64,000 nt of DNA, taken from Lithobates sylvaticus (taxonomy: Eukaryota > Chordata > Amphibia > Anura > Ranidae). The stretch covers positions 92,761,626 to 92,825,625 of the forward strand of contig CM053034.1 of assembly GCA_028564925.1 (NCBI GenBank), in the 5' to 3' direction. Under the pieces are notes generated by a model. The model saw nothing but the letters and a program-made list of their open reading frames with translations. It made no database searches and was not told the DNA's origin. This document shows, in pieces, positions 40,901 through 55,900 of the stretch. How positions within the stretch are numbered: position 1 is the stretch's first letter; every line of letters starts with the position of its first letter. The position numbers were made by a program, and so were the translations under genes.

Positions 40901-43900
40901 AGAACCATGGTTGACATATGCTTTCCCTGATCTCCCTCTGACAAATGTGGGTCGACTTTAACAGGTGTCTCGGGTGATCCTGGGTCCCCCCTTCCCTTTG
41001 CTCCTTCCTTTCTTTCCTAACTTTGCTCTTGTTTCCTCTTGTTTGATGGGTTTGTTAACACTCCTTAGCAGTGATGTAAGTAACTGAGTTAAAATAAACG
41101 GAGTTACATAACGCAGTTACTTTAGAGGGTAACGAGTAATCTAACTGATTACTTTTCCCCTCATGGTAACGCAGTTCCCATTACTTGGGCGGAGTTACCT
41201 CAATTACATCTACTGCCACTAGATGGCAGTAGTGTAATTCCGGTGACCTGCCAAAAAAAGTTCCCCCGCCGGATAAGGACCCCCTGTACTGCGCAGGCGC
41301 AGCGCTTGCACGGTACGAAGGACTACGGAGCTTACGAAAATTGCCGAACCTAAACAGCTCTGAGTGAACTCTACACCGTGCAGGCGCAGTTAACATGTAA
41401 TTGTACGAGGCGATGCCGCACGTTCCCGATGCTCGTGCTACTAAGGCGCGGGTCTAGTATTACTGTAACCAAGGGGCGCATTTATTATTATTGTTATATA
41501 TCGAGCTCTGCCCATTAATTTAACATTCGCTCTCTTCTGTAGCCATCCGCCCCTTACACAATATAATAAAAAATAGACCCGCCCCTTGCTTACACGCTAT
41601 AACAGATCTGCCCTTTGGTTAGAGTGATAATAGAGCAGCCCCTTGGTTACACGATATATAACAATAATAATAAATGCGCCCCTTGCTTACAGTAATACTA
41701 GACCCGCCCCTTAGTTACACGTATAGAATATAAAAAAAAAGTCACAGTTACTTTGCTGCGTAACTAATTACTTTTCCAATGTAGTAACTGAGTTACTAAC
41801 GCAATTACTTTTTGGGAGAAGTAATTTGTAACTTAACTAATTACTTTTTTAAAGTAAGATGACCAACACTGCTCCTTAGTTGTCTATTGATGTCCAGGAC
41901 CACCCACAGGGGGTCTTTGACACACATGTCCTGGCTACTTTAGAAAAATAAATACATATATGTAATGTTTAAGCATAATGTGATTGTTTGAGAAGTAGCC
42001 CCCCCCCCCCCCCTTCGTTTATACTGTGAGTGTGAATTTATGCTTTCATGTCGCCAATCATAGCCCCTGCGTGGGCAAAATAGGTGCTTCTTTTTTGTAT
42101 CACTGTACATTATTTGGTATATTTGCAATAAAATGTATTGAACCAGAAAAAACAACAAGATTGCCTGATGTTTACCATCACAGAGCTCTGTCCGTGAATC
42201 ACTGAGCCCAGCAGTCAATAATTGGCCTGGACCTGCTAATCGGCTTGTGCTGTAACGATTCACAGTACAGTCGGGTGGGCATGCTGATCACATACTAGGT
42301 ACTTGATCCAGCACACAAGAGCTGCTCTGCCACCATATATGTAAGTTATGCAGTCAAGAAGCAGTTAAAATTATGTAGAAAAATCTCAGGATCAGTGTAA
42401 ATCATATTCTCTATGCCCAAATATCCTCTGCCCAAGCTATCGACTACTGATTACAAAATTAGTGGCATAGCAGTACATTTTATACTGTTGACTGCTATGA
42501 CATAATAATATAAAAAATCTTTGTGAAATAAACCTATTGTGAAACAAATTATTACCTTTCTCAATGCTGAGGCTACAGGGATCATCCAGGAAGTCTGGCA
42601 TATCTTGACATGTGGGTTGGGCCTTCCATGTGTTGGCAAAAGCTGATGCAGTGGCTTCCACAAGACCACCTGATGTTTTAAAATCATCTGTTTCTTTGGA
42701 ATTGAAGTTCCCACAAAGGCCTTTAAAGTTAAAAAAAAAACCTGTTTAACGCTTGACACATAACAGAAAGCATATCTGGAAAATGTGGTATTACTGATTT
42801 GTGGTTTCCACAAACAAGTATATCAGAAACATCAGTTCATTCACAGAACAGCCACATCCGTATTGATGGACATATATGCCAATATGAAACAGCAAGTGTC
42901 AGTTTATTAATATGGACTTTTGAGGTACTCAAGGACTATACCAAAGTATCAAAAAATACTAAATTGTATTTGTATAAGCATTACATAAAATTGCATAAAA
43001 TTGTGGCTGGTCAGGATATGCAGTATTTTACAAAACTGTATTCAAGGTAGGCTGTCATGCCTCAATTACCTTTAATCTTTATATGTTATCTGATTATATG
43101 TGATCTCTATGCAAATACAATTTGTATTTTTTTTAAAAATCGACATTTGGTGGTTCCTGAAGCAGTTAGGGTGTGTTACCCCTTCTTACCAGCCCACTAC
43201 TATCCAATAGTATAGCTTATACTATGAAACAACATTCACTTTCTCTATTAAGGTTGGGAGATGATAATACACATACTTCATTTAGCTTAGAGTCCGCTAC
43301 CAACCCACGTTGGAACTAACCTTGCAGTTTTCTCCTGGCAGATTTGTCCATTGTAATGTACAGTTGCATGATGGGAGATAGTTGAATCTGCATCTGAAGT
43401 CCAAATGTAGCTTGAGCAATGATGTAGGCATCAGAAGGCTGCATGATGGAAAAACTGGCTGCAGAAGAAAACACAACAAACTTTCATGGAATTTCTAATG
43501 ACAGATCTCCAAAGTTAAATTAATAAATCTGAGCATAATTTTATATTTGTTCCCGACCTACTTTAAAGTGGTGGTGCCCTGCAGCTTATATTTACTTCCC
43601 CTTTTACTCGCATTCTGAAATGAAAACTGGCACCTACAGGTATGCCTCAGCTATTCAGGCACCCAGCATTTTTCCAGAGGATAGGCAGAGAGTACTTACC
43701 CCTTCATAAGTTTTGACTTGGAGCTTACACAGGGCTACCTTTCTTCACTCTCAGGGATCAAGGGAATCAAAGGAAAGGTATAGGCAAAGCGCAGGTTCAC
43801 ATTAAGATCATTGGGTGTCATAGAGAAACATGTTCTATGTGTTCCTTTTCATTTTTTACAGTAATGACATGCTAAGATACAATGTTGGCTACACCAATTT

Positions 43901-46900
43901 AAAATTCCTCTACATGTATTACTGCTAAAGTGTATCTGAACTCAAGGAGAAAAAAATCATTCTACAGTTATATCACAAGTTCTAGATGTGTTGGTTGCAT
44001 TCATTTTTTTCAGCTTTTTTCTCTTTATTTAAACCTGGTAAAAAAAAAAAAAAAAAAAATAAACGAATGCAGCCACCACATCTAATTACTGGTAAACTGA
44101 AATATATTACATTTTTGTTCTTGGGTTTGGATACCCTTTAAACAAAATTGAGGATACATTACAGATTTCTATATTGATAATGTTTGGTACATGTCAGCAC
44201 ACAATATTTTTTCACCAGCTTTTTTTGGGGTATGGATTTTTTTTTAGCAGGTTAGCGCTTCAGTGGGGCTTCTATCCAAACTGTCTAATAAAGTAATAAG
44301 CAATAAAACATTGTATTTTGTAAACATTTTATTAATATTACCTGTAATGTGAGGCAGTGTGACTTCAAGGCTATTTAGTAAGACTGTCCCATCTGCTTTA
44401 AAGGTCACAACCTGCAGAAATGAAGCAGTAATATAATTATTCTGGTCCCCAAATGCTTTAAAAATTACGCAGAAAAATCCATTGCAATAAAAATATTCTC
44501 TGTGTGGAATTAGCAGTGCAATGATAATAAATGGAAACATAAAGAGTTCCAATTAATTTCAAATAATTTTGGTTGGTTTTGTATTTGATACTTTTTTATT
44601 TACTTTTCACTTAGTTTTATTATACTTGCATTTTGCATGTTGTCTGTGAGTAGAACAACAGACTTGAGACAAGTTTCTCTTTTAGAAGAACTGCAAGGAG
44701 CCAATTCTCCGAGGACAACATGGGATTCATTTTTGCGACCCTATAAAAGAAAAGAACACTGCTTATAATATTTTACATGTACAGTATATTGTGTATAGTG
44801 CATTCTGATTTAATGTATACAGTACATTTAGAGACCAGGTTAGGCTGTATGATCAATGGGGTCTTATTTAATGCAGTTTTTGAGCCAGTCTAATTGGTGG
44901 GTTGCAAAATTTCTGACAAGCACCTGTCACAGGATAAACCTCGGTAACTGACTCTGGAATATCCATGTTTACAATCCCCATGCCATGTATGACTGATAAT
45001 TTGACACTGCTATTGATCTATGGTAGATGTTCTAATATCCTTAAAATGTGTCTATATTTTAGTGATTGAGTCTTACCTCCTTTTGCATTTAGTGATCAAA
45101 GAAGGACTAAACCTAATCCCTAGCTGCTGCATACAACACAGTGTGTGTTCTGATAGTTTATACTTTCTACAATACACAGCAATCTTATGTATTAATATGC
45201 AATGCCCACAATTCAATTGGTTACAATTAAATCAAAGTATAATAACAATAAATGTGCAATATGTGGTATTATTAACATTCTTTGAAGTGCTCCTCCAAAA
45301 ATGACCTTTATAATTAAAAAAGTGCCTTGTGTAAGTGTTCCTTTAATCTCCCTGGCAGTATTCCCGAGTGTGGCTCTGGGTGGATTTTCAGTACCAAAAG
45401 CGATGACCTTGAGCCACAGATCGGGATCGCATCACAGGATCCAGATCCAGGTACAGCTTACTTACTTTGTCCCCAGGATCCTGCGATGCCTCCCCGCTGT
45501 GTGTGGGAGCCATCCTCCGCTCGATTCATCACAGCGCCGGGCTCCATTCCCTGCGAGCATTGCGACGCACGGGGATGGAGAACGGCGCCAAATTCAAAAA
45601 GTTAAACATACACTATACATATAGTACACTGTAATCTTACAGATTACATTACTGTTTCAAATCATTTCACATCCATTTTGTCCCTAGTGCTTTGTTCAGT
45701 GCCCTGCATGCAGTTTTATATTATAAATACTGTTCTTTCTGCCTGGAAACTGGAGATTGTCCATAGCAACCAAAACCATCTCTTTACATCAAAAGCGGTT
45801 TTAGACCAGCTAGAAAATATCGATATAAAACTAAAATCACTTGCATAATTGAGAGATAGTGATTCTTGGGGAAATCCGTCATCAAACACTGAAAGTAATG
45901 ACAGCGACAATTCTGCAACTGAGCAAATTTCAGTGTTTTTGATTTGATTACATTATTAAATAATGTTTATTATTATTATATTACTATTTGTTATAATTAT
46001 TTATAGTTATTTATTATATTATAATTTATGATTTTGTGTTTCAAACTTTATCATACCTGGGCTGTCTACTAGACTCTTGTTTGGACAGATTTAACTGTGT
46101 TATTCCTAAGAATTACAGGCCTGCAATATTAAATGCCAAATTTCCATGCAAAACAATTGTACCGCAGATATACTCCATGAATTTTGCCATGCACCCAGGT
46201 TTAATCATTCTATATGGCAGTCCGGTTCCACCGTTTCTAGTGAGAGAACAGCCACTTCCCAAATCTATTTGGGTTTATCTCACCATGTCCGGATGTTCTC
46301 GGCGGAATGAGGGGGGAGCTACAGCAAGTGAAGTCATTCCACCGGAAGCATCCAAAAGTGGTGAGATACACCCAGCTCACACCAGTGATGCTGGAGACAG
46401 ACTGTGATATTATATATTATTATATTATATAGTGATTAAAACCGGGTGCATGGTGAAATGCACCTTTTAACGTAAGTGCATAAGATTTTGATTGTTGTGG
46501 TGTAAAAAATCTTTTAATAAAGGGTATTTATACTATTGGAGCTTTTTTTTTTCTTTTCTGGCTTCTTTGGTGTTCCTGAGCCGCCACTAACAGCATGTTC
46601 GCTGTTAGCAATGGCAAGCTCAGCGCGCCGGCACGCCGCTGTCTACGGCGCATGCACCGTAGACATCGTTGACTGTCTTTTCCGTGTAGGTTTAGGAGGT
46701 ATTTCTTGCAGCTACAGGTAAGCCTTAATCTAGGCTTACCTGTAGGTAAAAGTGGTCTGTAAGGGTTTACAAACACTTTAAGTTCTTAATTCTTGGTTGT
46801 TGTATGGTGGAAAGTTACACCCAAAATGCACTAGTGTCAAGTGTTCTACTAATAATCTCAAAACACAAAAATATCTATTAACACTCCAATGATCTGAAGA

Positions 46901-49900
46901 CATGCCTGTATTTCCAATTCCTCCTTGTAACAAGCAAAATTTGAAAATGATAAGGGGTTTGTCTGAAAGGAGATCAGCTGCAAACATAGTCTGTCACAGT
47001 AAACAAAAAAAAAATCAAAAACTTGCCTTAGACAGCACATAGTAGCAGTTTCCATGAAATGTATAGGTTTTTCCATCAAATGTTGTGATATGGGACCCTC
47101 CTTCAATAGAACACACTCCAGAACAGGAACGATCTGTGCAGTTCCATCTTCCTAATTCACAGCGGCTATAATAAAGAATAATATGTGATAATGTATTTAA
47201 TATTAATGGGATTCTATATCAATAATGAATATATCTCTAGGTAAAATAATTTATTTTGGATGTTTGTGATTATTTTGGAATGCTAAGATAGAAACATATT
47301 ACATCCCTCATACCACCATGCCATTACCAAATACAATAATATATTATTAATGTAATCACACCATCAATACTGTTAATATCTTTAAAGTGTTTATAAACCT
47401 ACTGTAAATGTATTTTATAGTATGTTTGTCCTCATGATTTATTGTTATTATTTTTTTAAGCAATTTATTTTTACAAAGTTTCTAACTTGCAGATTCTGCA
47501 AGCAACAGCACTTCCTGTTGCAGGTGAAAAGGCTACGGCCTTGCAATTAGCAGAAGTGATGTCAGTCTCCTGTGTGAGCTCTTTCTGTTGGCTATTGAGC
47601 TTTCTATCTGATAGACCTGCAATCAGATAGAAAGCCCAATGGCTGGCAACACTGTGGCTAATTACGAGGCTGTGACTTAATATTGTCAGACTGCAACAGA
47701 AAGTGCTGTTACTATCAGGACATACAGGTAAGAAACTTTGCAACAAATTCACAAAAAAAGTGTAAATAGTAAGGCATGATGCCATAAATACTGAAAACAG
47801 ATTTAGGGCTTGTATGCACTTTAGGTCCAGTAGGGCAAATATAGTATCTCTTTCATGAGCAATGCGGCCATACACAGCTAGACTGCTTATCCATCTGAAA
47901 TTCTAGTGGTGGGTTACCCTGTCAGTATCACCTGGGTGGGCAAAACTCAGCTGAGAAATCAAAGGAGCTGTGTTCAACACTATCGGTTGAATAGTGATTA
48001 CATCCAACCAGATGCGGTCACTAATCAGGTATTCAGACAGTTGTAGGTAATGTGGCTGTCTGCATACAAGAGGCGGCAGGGAAGAGTTCCCCATCAACGT
48101 GTAGATGATGGAATCAAGTGATTTATCTCGTTCAGCCTATTGGGCTGAACAAGAAAAATCTAAATGTGTATGGCTAAGCTACGAATTCTCCTTTCCTATA
48201 GTAAATCAGCCTCACTGTTCTTACCATTCATCACAGTCTTTCTGTATTGTTTGTCCTGGAGCGTACAGAGTTCCTCTGTGTTTACAGTGACATTCACTAA
48301 CAGCAACACATCCTCTATCAGTGTAGTCATCCTGCACAGTGCCTGAAAATAAGATTACAAAGTTAGCAACCCAGAATTTTTGTACTGATATCTTTGGCTA
48401 TTTTTGATGTGACATAGCCTTAAAATAGGAAACCAACAACATTCAACTATATTGAATTGAAAGTGGAGAGCTTCTTTAAATTATTCAAAATGGGTTTCCA
48501 CTTGGTATTTGGATTATTTATAGCCACAAATTTTCCTATTTCTACCTTTGATCATTAAAGTGTCAGTCCACCCACAGTGATATCCAGTTCTGTGTCTGGC
48601 TGCAGATCTTTTTTCCTCTCTTCCTGGTCCCACAGGCTTTGCTGAGAGCAGCAGGAGTCAATGGCTCCTGCTGCTGTTAATCAAATCAAACAAGGAGGGA
48701 GCAGATGACTGCACATGTGCCCCATAGTAAGTAGCTTGCTATGAGGGCACACACAGAAGAGGAGGAGCGGATAGTGCCAGTGGGGGACCCCAGAAGAGGA
48801 AGTAAGCAGCCGCTCTGTGCAATACCATTGCACAGAGCAGGTAAGTATAAACCTCTGTTTTATTTTAATAAAAATTATTTTGCCTTTACAATCATTTTTA
48901 AGCACCTAATGGCTTCCTCTATGTTTAAGTGACTTCTGTGGTTAGAGTTACTGAGTTTCTTTGGTCTATACACCTGCAGCAGCCATTATGAGAGGCTTTC
49001 ACTATCTTTGCTAAATATTTAAATAGTTCTATATTATAAAAATGCAATAGGAGGAGCAAGAACACCTCCATGGAAGGCTGAAGCAGCAAGAAATGTTGAC
49101 AGGTGGACAGGAACAGAGCCAGGAACTATGGCTGGGAAATTCCACCATCAGAAACCTCAAGAGATATTAAAAAAGCAGCAGGTGACCTAGCCTAACATAC
49201 TCCATATATAGTGAATAGGTGATACTGTGGTCCGGCGCTACCTGTAGTATAAGCTAAAATCTAAAAAAAAATATATATATATAGGGCACAACTGCTTAGT
49301 TGTAACTAAAAATATTATATATAGTGTCTGTAATATCAAAACGTAGATAAATTATAAAGTGCTAGAATAGCCACCAATGTGCATCCAACATTAAGTGTTC
49401 CCGACGTGATACATAAACCATAAAAGCCAGGCGGGGACCTAGCCCCATGTAAGAGGCTTTACTTATGTTCACTTGGGCACTCACGTGAAATATGATAAGT
49501 GTGAACCTCAATCATAAAAATGTTTGTGCTGGCATCGAACACACAATATGTGCCAATAAAAATAACACAGTGTAAAGTGCCGTGCACATTTAATAAGAAA
49601 TATTTGTTTCACGTGTATGGTGATATAACGTAAGTGATTCACCATAAACTGGGGATTATGGTCCCCTAAGGGCTTAGTATGAGTGCAGTGAAGATATATC
49701 CTGTATAAAGGTAGATAGGACAAGAGGGTCACTATGTGCTCTAAACCAAATAAGTGACTAAATATACTAATTAAGCAAACAAATGATTACATGCAATCAT
49801 ATAAAGTGCCCAAACAGGTCCACTGGTATAATTCACATATGCCTATAGCACAACCTGCTAGGGGCCTAGGTGTACAAAAACAACTCTAGTGTATGCTGGC

Positions 49901-52900
49901 CGTTTAAAGCACAGCTTAATCTTAGTAAGAAAAATACAGGTGTTGCAGTTGATACAATAACATCAAGTTCATATATGCTGTATGCAGTTAGATCTACAGA
50001 TTATACGAGATCTGGTCCACAGGTAAGTCGTAAACCAGAGAAACTGCGAAAGTGTCCAAGGTATGCAATACTAAAAATTTAGACAGTCCAAGTTCTAAGC
50101 TATCCAAACAGGACAAAGGAGAAAGGAGATTTGGTGATTAAATAGTGCTCATAACAGATCTTCGGGTGACTTCAGTGCTCCCCCTTTGAAGTTCCCACTC
50201 ACCGGATGCCTGCACCCCTGCAGGGGTAACACGCCTGTAGGACAATCTCAGACCAGGTCAAGTCTCGGATTGGATCAATGGTCCCGGGCTTATTTCTCCT
50301 CTGCTGGGCTGGTGCAGGTTTTGCAGATTTTTCTTACTAAGATTAAGCTGTGCTTTAAACGGCCAGCATACACTAGAGTTGTTTTTGTACACCTAGGCCC
50401 CTAGCAGGTTGTGCTATAGGCATATGTGAATTATACCAGTGGACCTGTTTGGGCACTTTATATGATTGCATGTAATCATTTGTTTGCTTAATTAGTATAT
50501 TTAGTCACTTATTTGGTTTAGAGCACATAGTGACCCTCTTGTCCTATCTACCTTTATACAGGATATATCTTCACTGCACTCATACTAAGCCCTTAGGGGA
50601 CCATAATCCCCAGTTTATGGTGAATCACTTACGTTATATCACCATACACGTGAAACAAATATTTCTTATTAAATGTGCACGGCACTTTACACTGTGTTAT
50701 TTTTATTGGCACATATTGTGTGTTCGATGCCAGCACAAACATTTTTATGATTGAGGTTCACACTTATCATATTTCACGTGAGTGCCCAAGTGAACATAAG
50801 TAAAGCCTCTTACATGGGGCTAGGTCCCCGCCTGGCTTTTATGGTTTATGTATCACGTCGGGAACACTTAATGTTGGATGCACATTGGTGGCTATTCTAG
50901 CACTTTATAATTTATCTACGTTTTGATATTACAGACACTATATATAATATTTTTAGTTACAACTAAGCAGTTGTGCCCTATATATATATATATTTTTTTA
51001 GCTTTTAGCTTATACTACAGGTAGCGCCGGACCACAGTATCACCTATTCACTATTCTTAGGATAGATTCTATCCTTCCCCTGGGGTGGCAGCAACCTATA
51101 TATATTTTGAACCTAAGCGCGGTTTACCACACAAAAACCTCTATATACTCCATATATAACTGAAAAATGTGCTTGGACTGGCTCTTTAGGATATAGCTGC
51201 CTCTCATTGAAATATGTTTTACCTTGTAGCACATGCATGGAATGGACATGCATCCCACAAAACACTGCATAGCCATGCAAAGCCACTCTATGCTGGATAT
51301 GTATTTTTTATTTTTATTTTAATGGTATAACTACCTTAAAGAGGAACTGCAGTCTGCTCACATAATTTGTAAAAAAAAACATCTGTGCCATTCTGAAGCT
51401 TCCCTCCAACCACTTTGCATATTATTTTATATATACTGTGATTCTGTACTTGCCAAATATGCTGCAGAAATCTCCCTCCACTGAGTCTGGCTGCAGCCAT
51501 TTTAACTGTGGGCAGCTGAAGCTGCTGCATGTTCACTTCCTGGATTTACACACAGAGGCACACCTCCAGATCTGTAGCTCTCATTGGCCCTCTAATGACT
51601 CACCCCCTCCCTTCTTGGCAAACTCTCACAAGAGTGAGAGAGAGAGCTGTGCATGTCATAATCCTAGGCATTTTTCCAGATAAGAAACAGTAAGTGGGTT
51701 GTATAAGGTCTTTACTGGCACAAAAAAAAAAGTTCTCCTATCCAAAGTTAAAACAACATGGGCTGAAGATTTAATAGATGGAAAGTTAAAAAAATTACTG
51801 AAGGTCCGCTTTAATTAGTATATCATCCCCATGTGACTCACCTTCAGGACAGAAGCAGCCGTCCATATTGTGTTCCTCACACAGGCTGTGTATCTCTAGG
51901 CGGGAGCAGGAGTTTTTACAGGGGGAGGCACTCTCTTGATAAATCATATTAGCAGGACATTGCTTAGCTGTAAAATGTAAAAGACAAGGTGTTACTACAG
52001 TTATTTTTTGTTAATATACTGTATGTACAATCTTTATTTAATAAATGCAAACACCAATGTGCTGTGCTGTATTCCAAAGTAACCAATTGTATTTCATTTT
52101 TCATTATTCAGTAATCAAGCTACATTAAATTGATGAAGTTTAAACACTGGTTGGTTTGCTACAGGTCATTGTACTTTGCTGGTAATGTTATTCTTTGCCT
52201 CACCCATGCAATCCTGCTTAAATCTAGTGCTTGTAGCATGCACTGTTCATCTTACTGTAATACAGTTCTGGGCTGTACTCTTTACAATGTTGTGACTAGT
52301 TTAACAGGCTAGTGCTTGCAGTGACTGCAACAGATGTTGACATGAACTGTCACAATAGAAGAAGAGGCACCAGCACTCACTTGTAGATCTAAGACCCCTT
52401 TCACCCGGTGGGTGCGTCGGTGGTAAAGCGCCGCTATTTTTAGTGGCGCTTTACCATCAATTTTGCAGCGCTATTCGGCCGCTAGCGGGCACTTTTGCCC
52501 CCCCAGGCGTTATTTTTAGCGCTGTAGCGCCTGCAAAGCGTCCCAGTGTGAAAGGGGTCTCAGATTAACATGGTTTTATTCATGTCATGTCACATAGGTT
52601 AAAAGAGAGGTCTAGCCTAAGCTCGTTTGGCTGGGCTTCTCCTATGGGTCACAGGAGTGCAATTCGTATTGCACTCCTATGACCCGTTTTCAGCAGAGAG
52701 CGGTCTGAAGTCTGTTCTCTGTTGACGTCAAGGATATCAGTCCAGGCACTGCGACATTGTGACAATAAAGTCTGGATCCGCCAGGTGCCTGGACTGACAC
52801 CGTCTCAGCCTCTCAGCGAGAGTCCATCAAAGTCACACAACCAGCTCTCCACCAATCAAAGAGCTCTCATTTGAATGGGCTGCCTAACGTGACAAAAAGT

Positions 52901-55900
52901 ACATGTTCCATTTTTTTGTAAATGCCCCGTGGTGGTTTACTAAAAGGCAAATAGATTGTGCACTTTGCAAGTGCAGTTGCATTCATTTTAACTAGAACAT
53001 AGTAAATGTGTTAAAGCTTCGCTTTGTAAAGAACACCCAATTAGGTGCAAGGAAAATTAAAAAACAGCATTCTTGCTTGCACATAATTGGATTAGAAATC
53101 AGCAGAATTTTTACATATTTACTAAGCACCCATGTAAAATGAGTGCAACTGCACTTGCAATATGCACAATCTATTTGCCTTTAGTAAAACCACCCCAGTG
53201 CATGTTACAAAATAAATCAACAGTCCCTCCATCATACCCTACTTCATAAGGTACAGCATATTCCACATACATGTTTCTCTTTATCTTTCTGGTTTTAAAC
53301 TCTTGGCAGTTAAAATAAACACTTTTTTTTCATTGAGAGAAGAAGAAGCCAAACAAAACCTAGAGATTGAAGTATTTCCCAAAACAGATGCATTCACAGT
53401 ATTCCAGGAATGATAACTGTCACAGTTGTTTGTGCTCAACCGAACTGTCCAGCCATCAAATGGCTGATGTCATAAATGATCACATGTTCAGCACAATGGC
53501 AACTGCAGATCCAACAGAGGCTAAGATGGCAGCTCCATTGGCTGTATAGAATAGGAGGGTTTAGTTCTGCTTTACATAATCTGACTGTTAAATGGACTCT
53601 TTGAGTTCACTGACGTTCAGAAGCAGGGTGTTTTGTGCCTTATAGAGTGAGTCATGTTGGATGGTCAGAGTAGATGAGATCAATAACAGTGCTAATATAA
53701 ATCTTTTACAGGTAAGCCTGCAGAGTAATAATAGGTTAAACAAAATATATTATGATTCTGTTTTAATCCCATCTGTGACTGGTTCTTTTTATAAATAATG
53801 TCACCAATGATATCCAAGCCATTCCAAAATATTTAAGAACAATGCAGAATACTATGTGCTTTTATAGTAATCTGATAGAGCTCAGTGAACAATACAGGAA
53901 CTGATTATATCCAGACAGACTTGCCAACAGATAAATCATCATGCAGGCGTCTTATATTATGTCTCTTTTGATTTTAGCCCCATAAAGATTTATGACCTCA
54001 TGTGTATAATGATAACTTATGCCCCATTTCAAGGGAAAGAGTATTCTGCTGCTTTCTCTGCCTGAGTCAGTCCTTTTAGTATTGTACTTCCCATACAGGC
54101 TACTAAAGCTGGTCATAGATGGTTCAAATCTCAGCCGGTCCCTGCTGAACTGCCCGAGATTCATTCCATTTATGGGCAGGCTGGTTGTCAATTGATCGAC
54201 TTCAGTATAACAAGCATTTTTGATATTTCTTATTTGATCACCGTGAATGGCTATAACCACCCACATTGATCATTGTGTTCTGCCAGCAGTTAAGTATCCC
54301 TGACAGTAGCATTGTGGGAGGGATGCCCCAATCAACACTGGTGTTGCTCCATGGTGGAAGGAAAGAAAATGGTATAATCAATAATGTACCTAAGCCCTGC
54401 CCCTGCCAAGTGCTACATCAATATTTGTAGACCAGTAGAATTTTTTTTTCCAGAATGTTGCTTGATTTTCTATTGGTAAGTGGGGTCAAATCGATGATCT
54501 TTTTGTATTGTCGTGGCAAGAAAATTCAAAACAGAAGGATGGAATATTAAATTCCTTAACTTAAAAAAGTAAAAAATTCTAACTGTGAGTGTGTTTTTTG
54601 TTTGGGAAATTAAACCTGTTTCTTATGTCTGGGATTCTATTTAAATAGAACGTGTGGACTCAATTTTAAGGGCTATCGAACAAAAATAGTTGACTTAATG
54701 ATGCAAGATGAAATGCTCTGGCAAAGGCCATTTTTCACAATTTCCGTATAAACATTAAAACAATATTTTACTGGTATATGCATAATGTGAAACAGAAGAA
54801 TAATGAACATTCTTCATTGGAAGAGAAGATAGTATGTCATTTTGCCTAGGTAAAAAGTATCTAATCCAATCTTTTCCTGGTTTTGTACTTTGTTTTTTCT
54901 ATATGGAAAGCATACTTACGACAGAAACTGTCAGTCCTCCAGTTTCCTGGGTGACCTCCAGCATGTGAACACTGCCTGGAATATTCACTGATAGTGCTAC
55001 ACAGGCAGAAGGAATCCTGGGATTGGCTACAGGAGCACATGTCCATCATACAGGCATTAATGAAAGCATCCACTTTGAGCAGATCTTTGCAGTCAGAAAA
55101 CGCAGCATTTCCCAGGTGTTTTTCACACTCCGTGTGCTATAGGGGAAAAAGAACAATGTTAAAATCATAGGGTTATAGGTATTGGAATTACCTTCAGTAG
55201 AGACAGGTTCATAATTGTTGTCAAAGTTCTGTCAAACTCATATTAGGCTAAGGCTTTGGAAACATGGGCATGGTTTTGGGTAAATATGGGAGCAGTTGGG
55301 TCAATTAGATTAGGAATATTGTGAAAACAGATGGAGACTAAAGCTGACCATACTCTGGCTGAACAGAAGACACTCAACAGGTTCCTCCATCCAGGCTAAA
55401 CAGCAATGCACAGTGTCTCTTTAAAGTGGTTCTAAACCCTAAATGTTTTTTACCTTCATGCATTCCTTGCATGAAGGTAAAAAATGTTTAAGCATCAGTG
55501 TCCACCCTCACCCCCTTTTGCTTAACTGAGCCCTCATTCGATCCAGCGAGGTACGCGTCTCCAGCTCTTCTCTCCCCTCACTTCTGGGTCTCACTGTCTT
55601 TCCTGGGGTAACGGGAGCCATTGGCTCCCAGTGCTGTCAATAAAAGGCAGTGATGTCTGTGTCGTTGGGTGCAACAGAAGGGTTTAGGAGTGAGCATGCA
55701 CGAGTGTCTCCCATGGGGGCACTGGACAGAGAGGAGGGGCCAGGAATGTCGACGGGGGACCCAAGAAGAGAAGGTTCATGGCAGCTCTGTACAGAGCAGG
55801 TAAGTATAGACATGTTTTTGTTTTTTTTGGTGGGGGTTTTTTTTTTAACTTTACAATTATTTTAATGTATAGTTCTGCATTTGCAGTCAGATTTGAGCAA

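Noticed and set aside
36531-48860. Recurrent GGTAAGTATA donor-like motifs with short upstream frames
   Set aside because: They recur in the same place in three copies of one short element, so they are part of the repeat and not exons.
49508-50754. Identical 74-codon frames on opposite strands
   Set aside because: They are mirror copies in the inverted repeat; the sequence resembles no protein I know and contains no domain.
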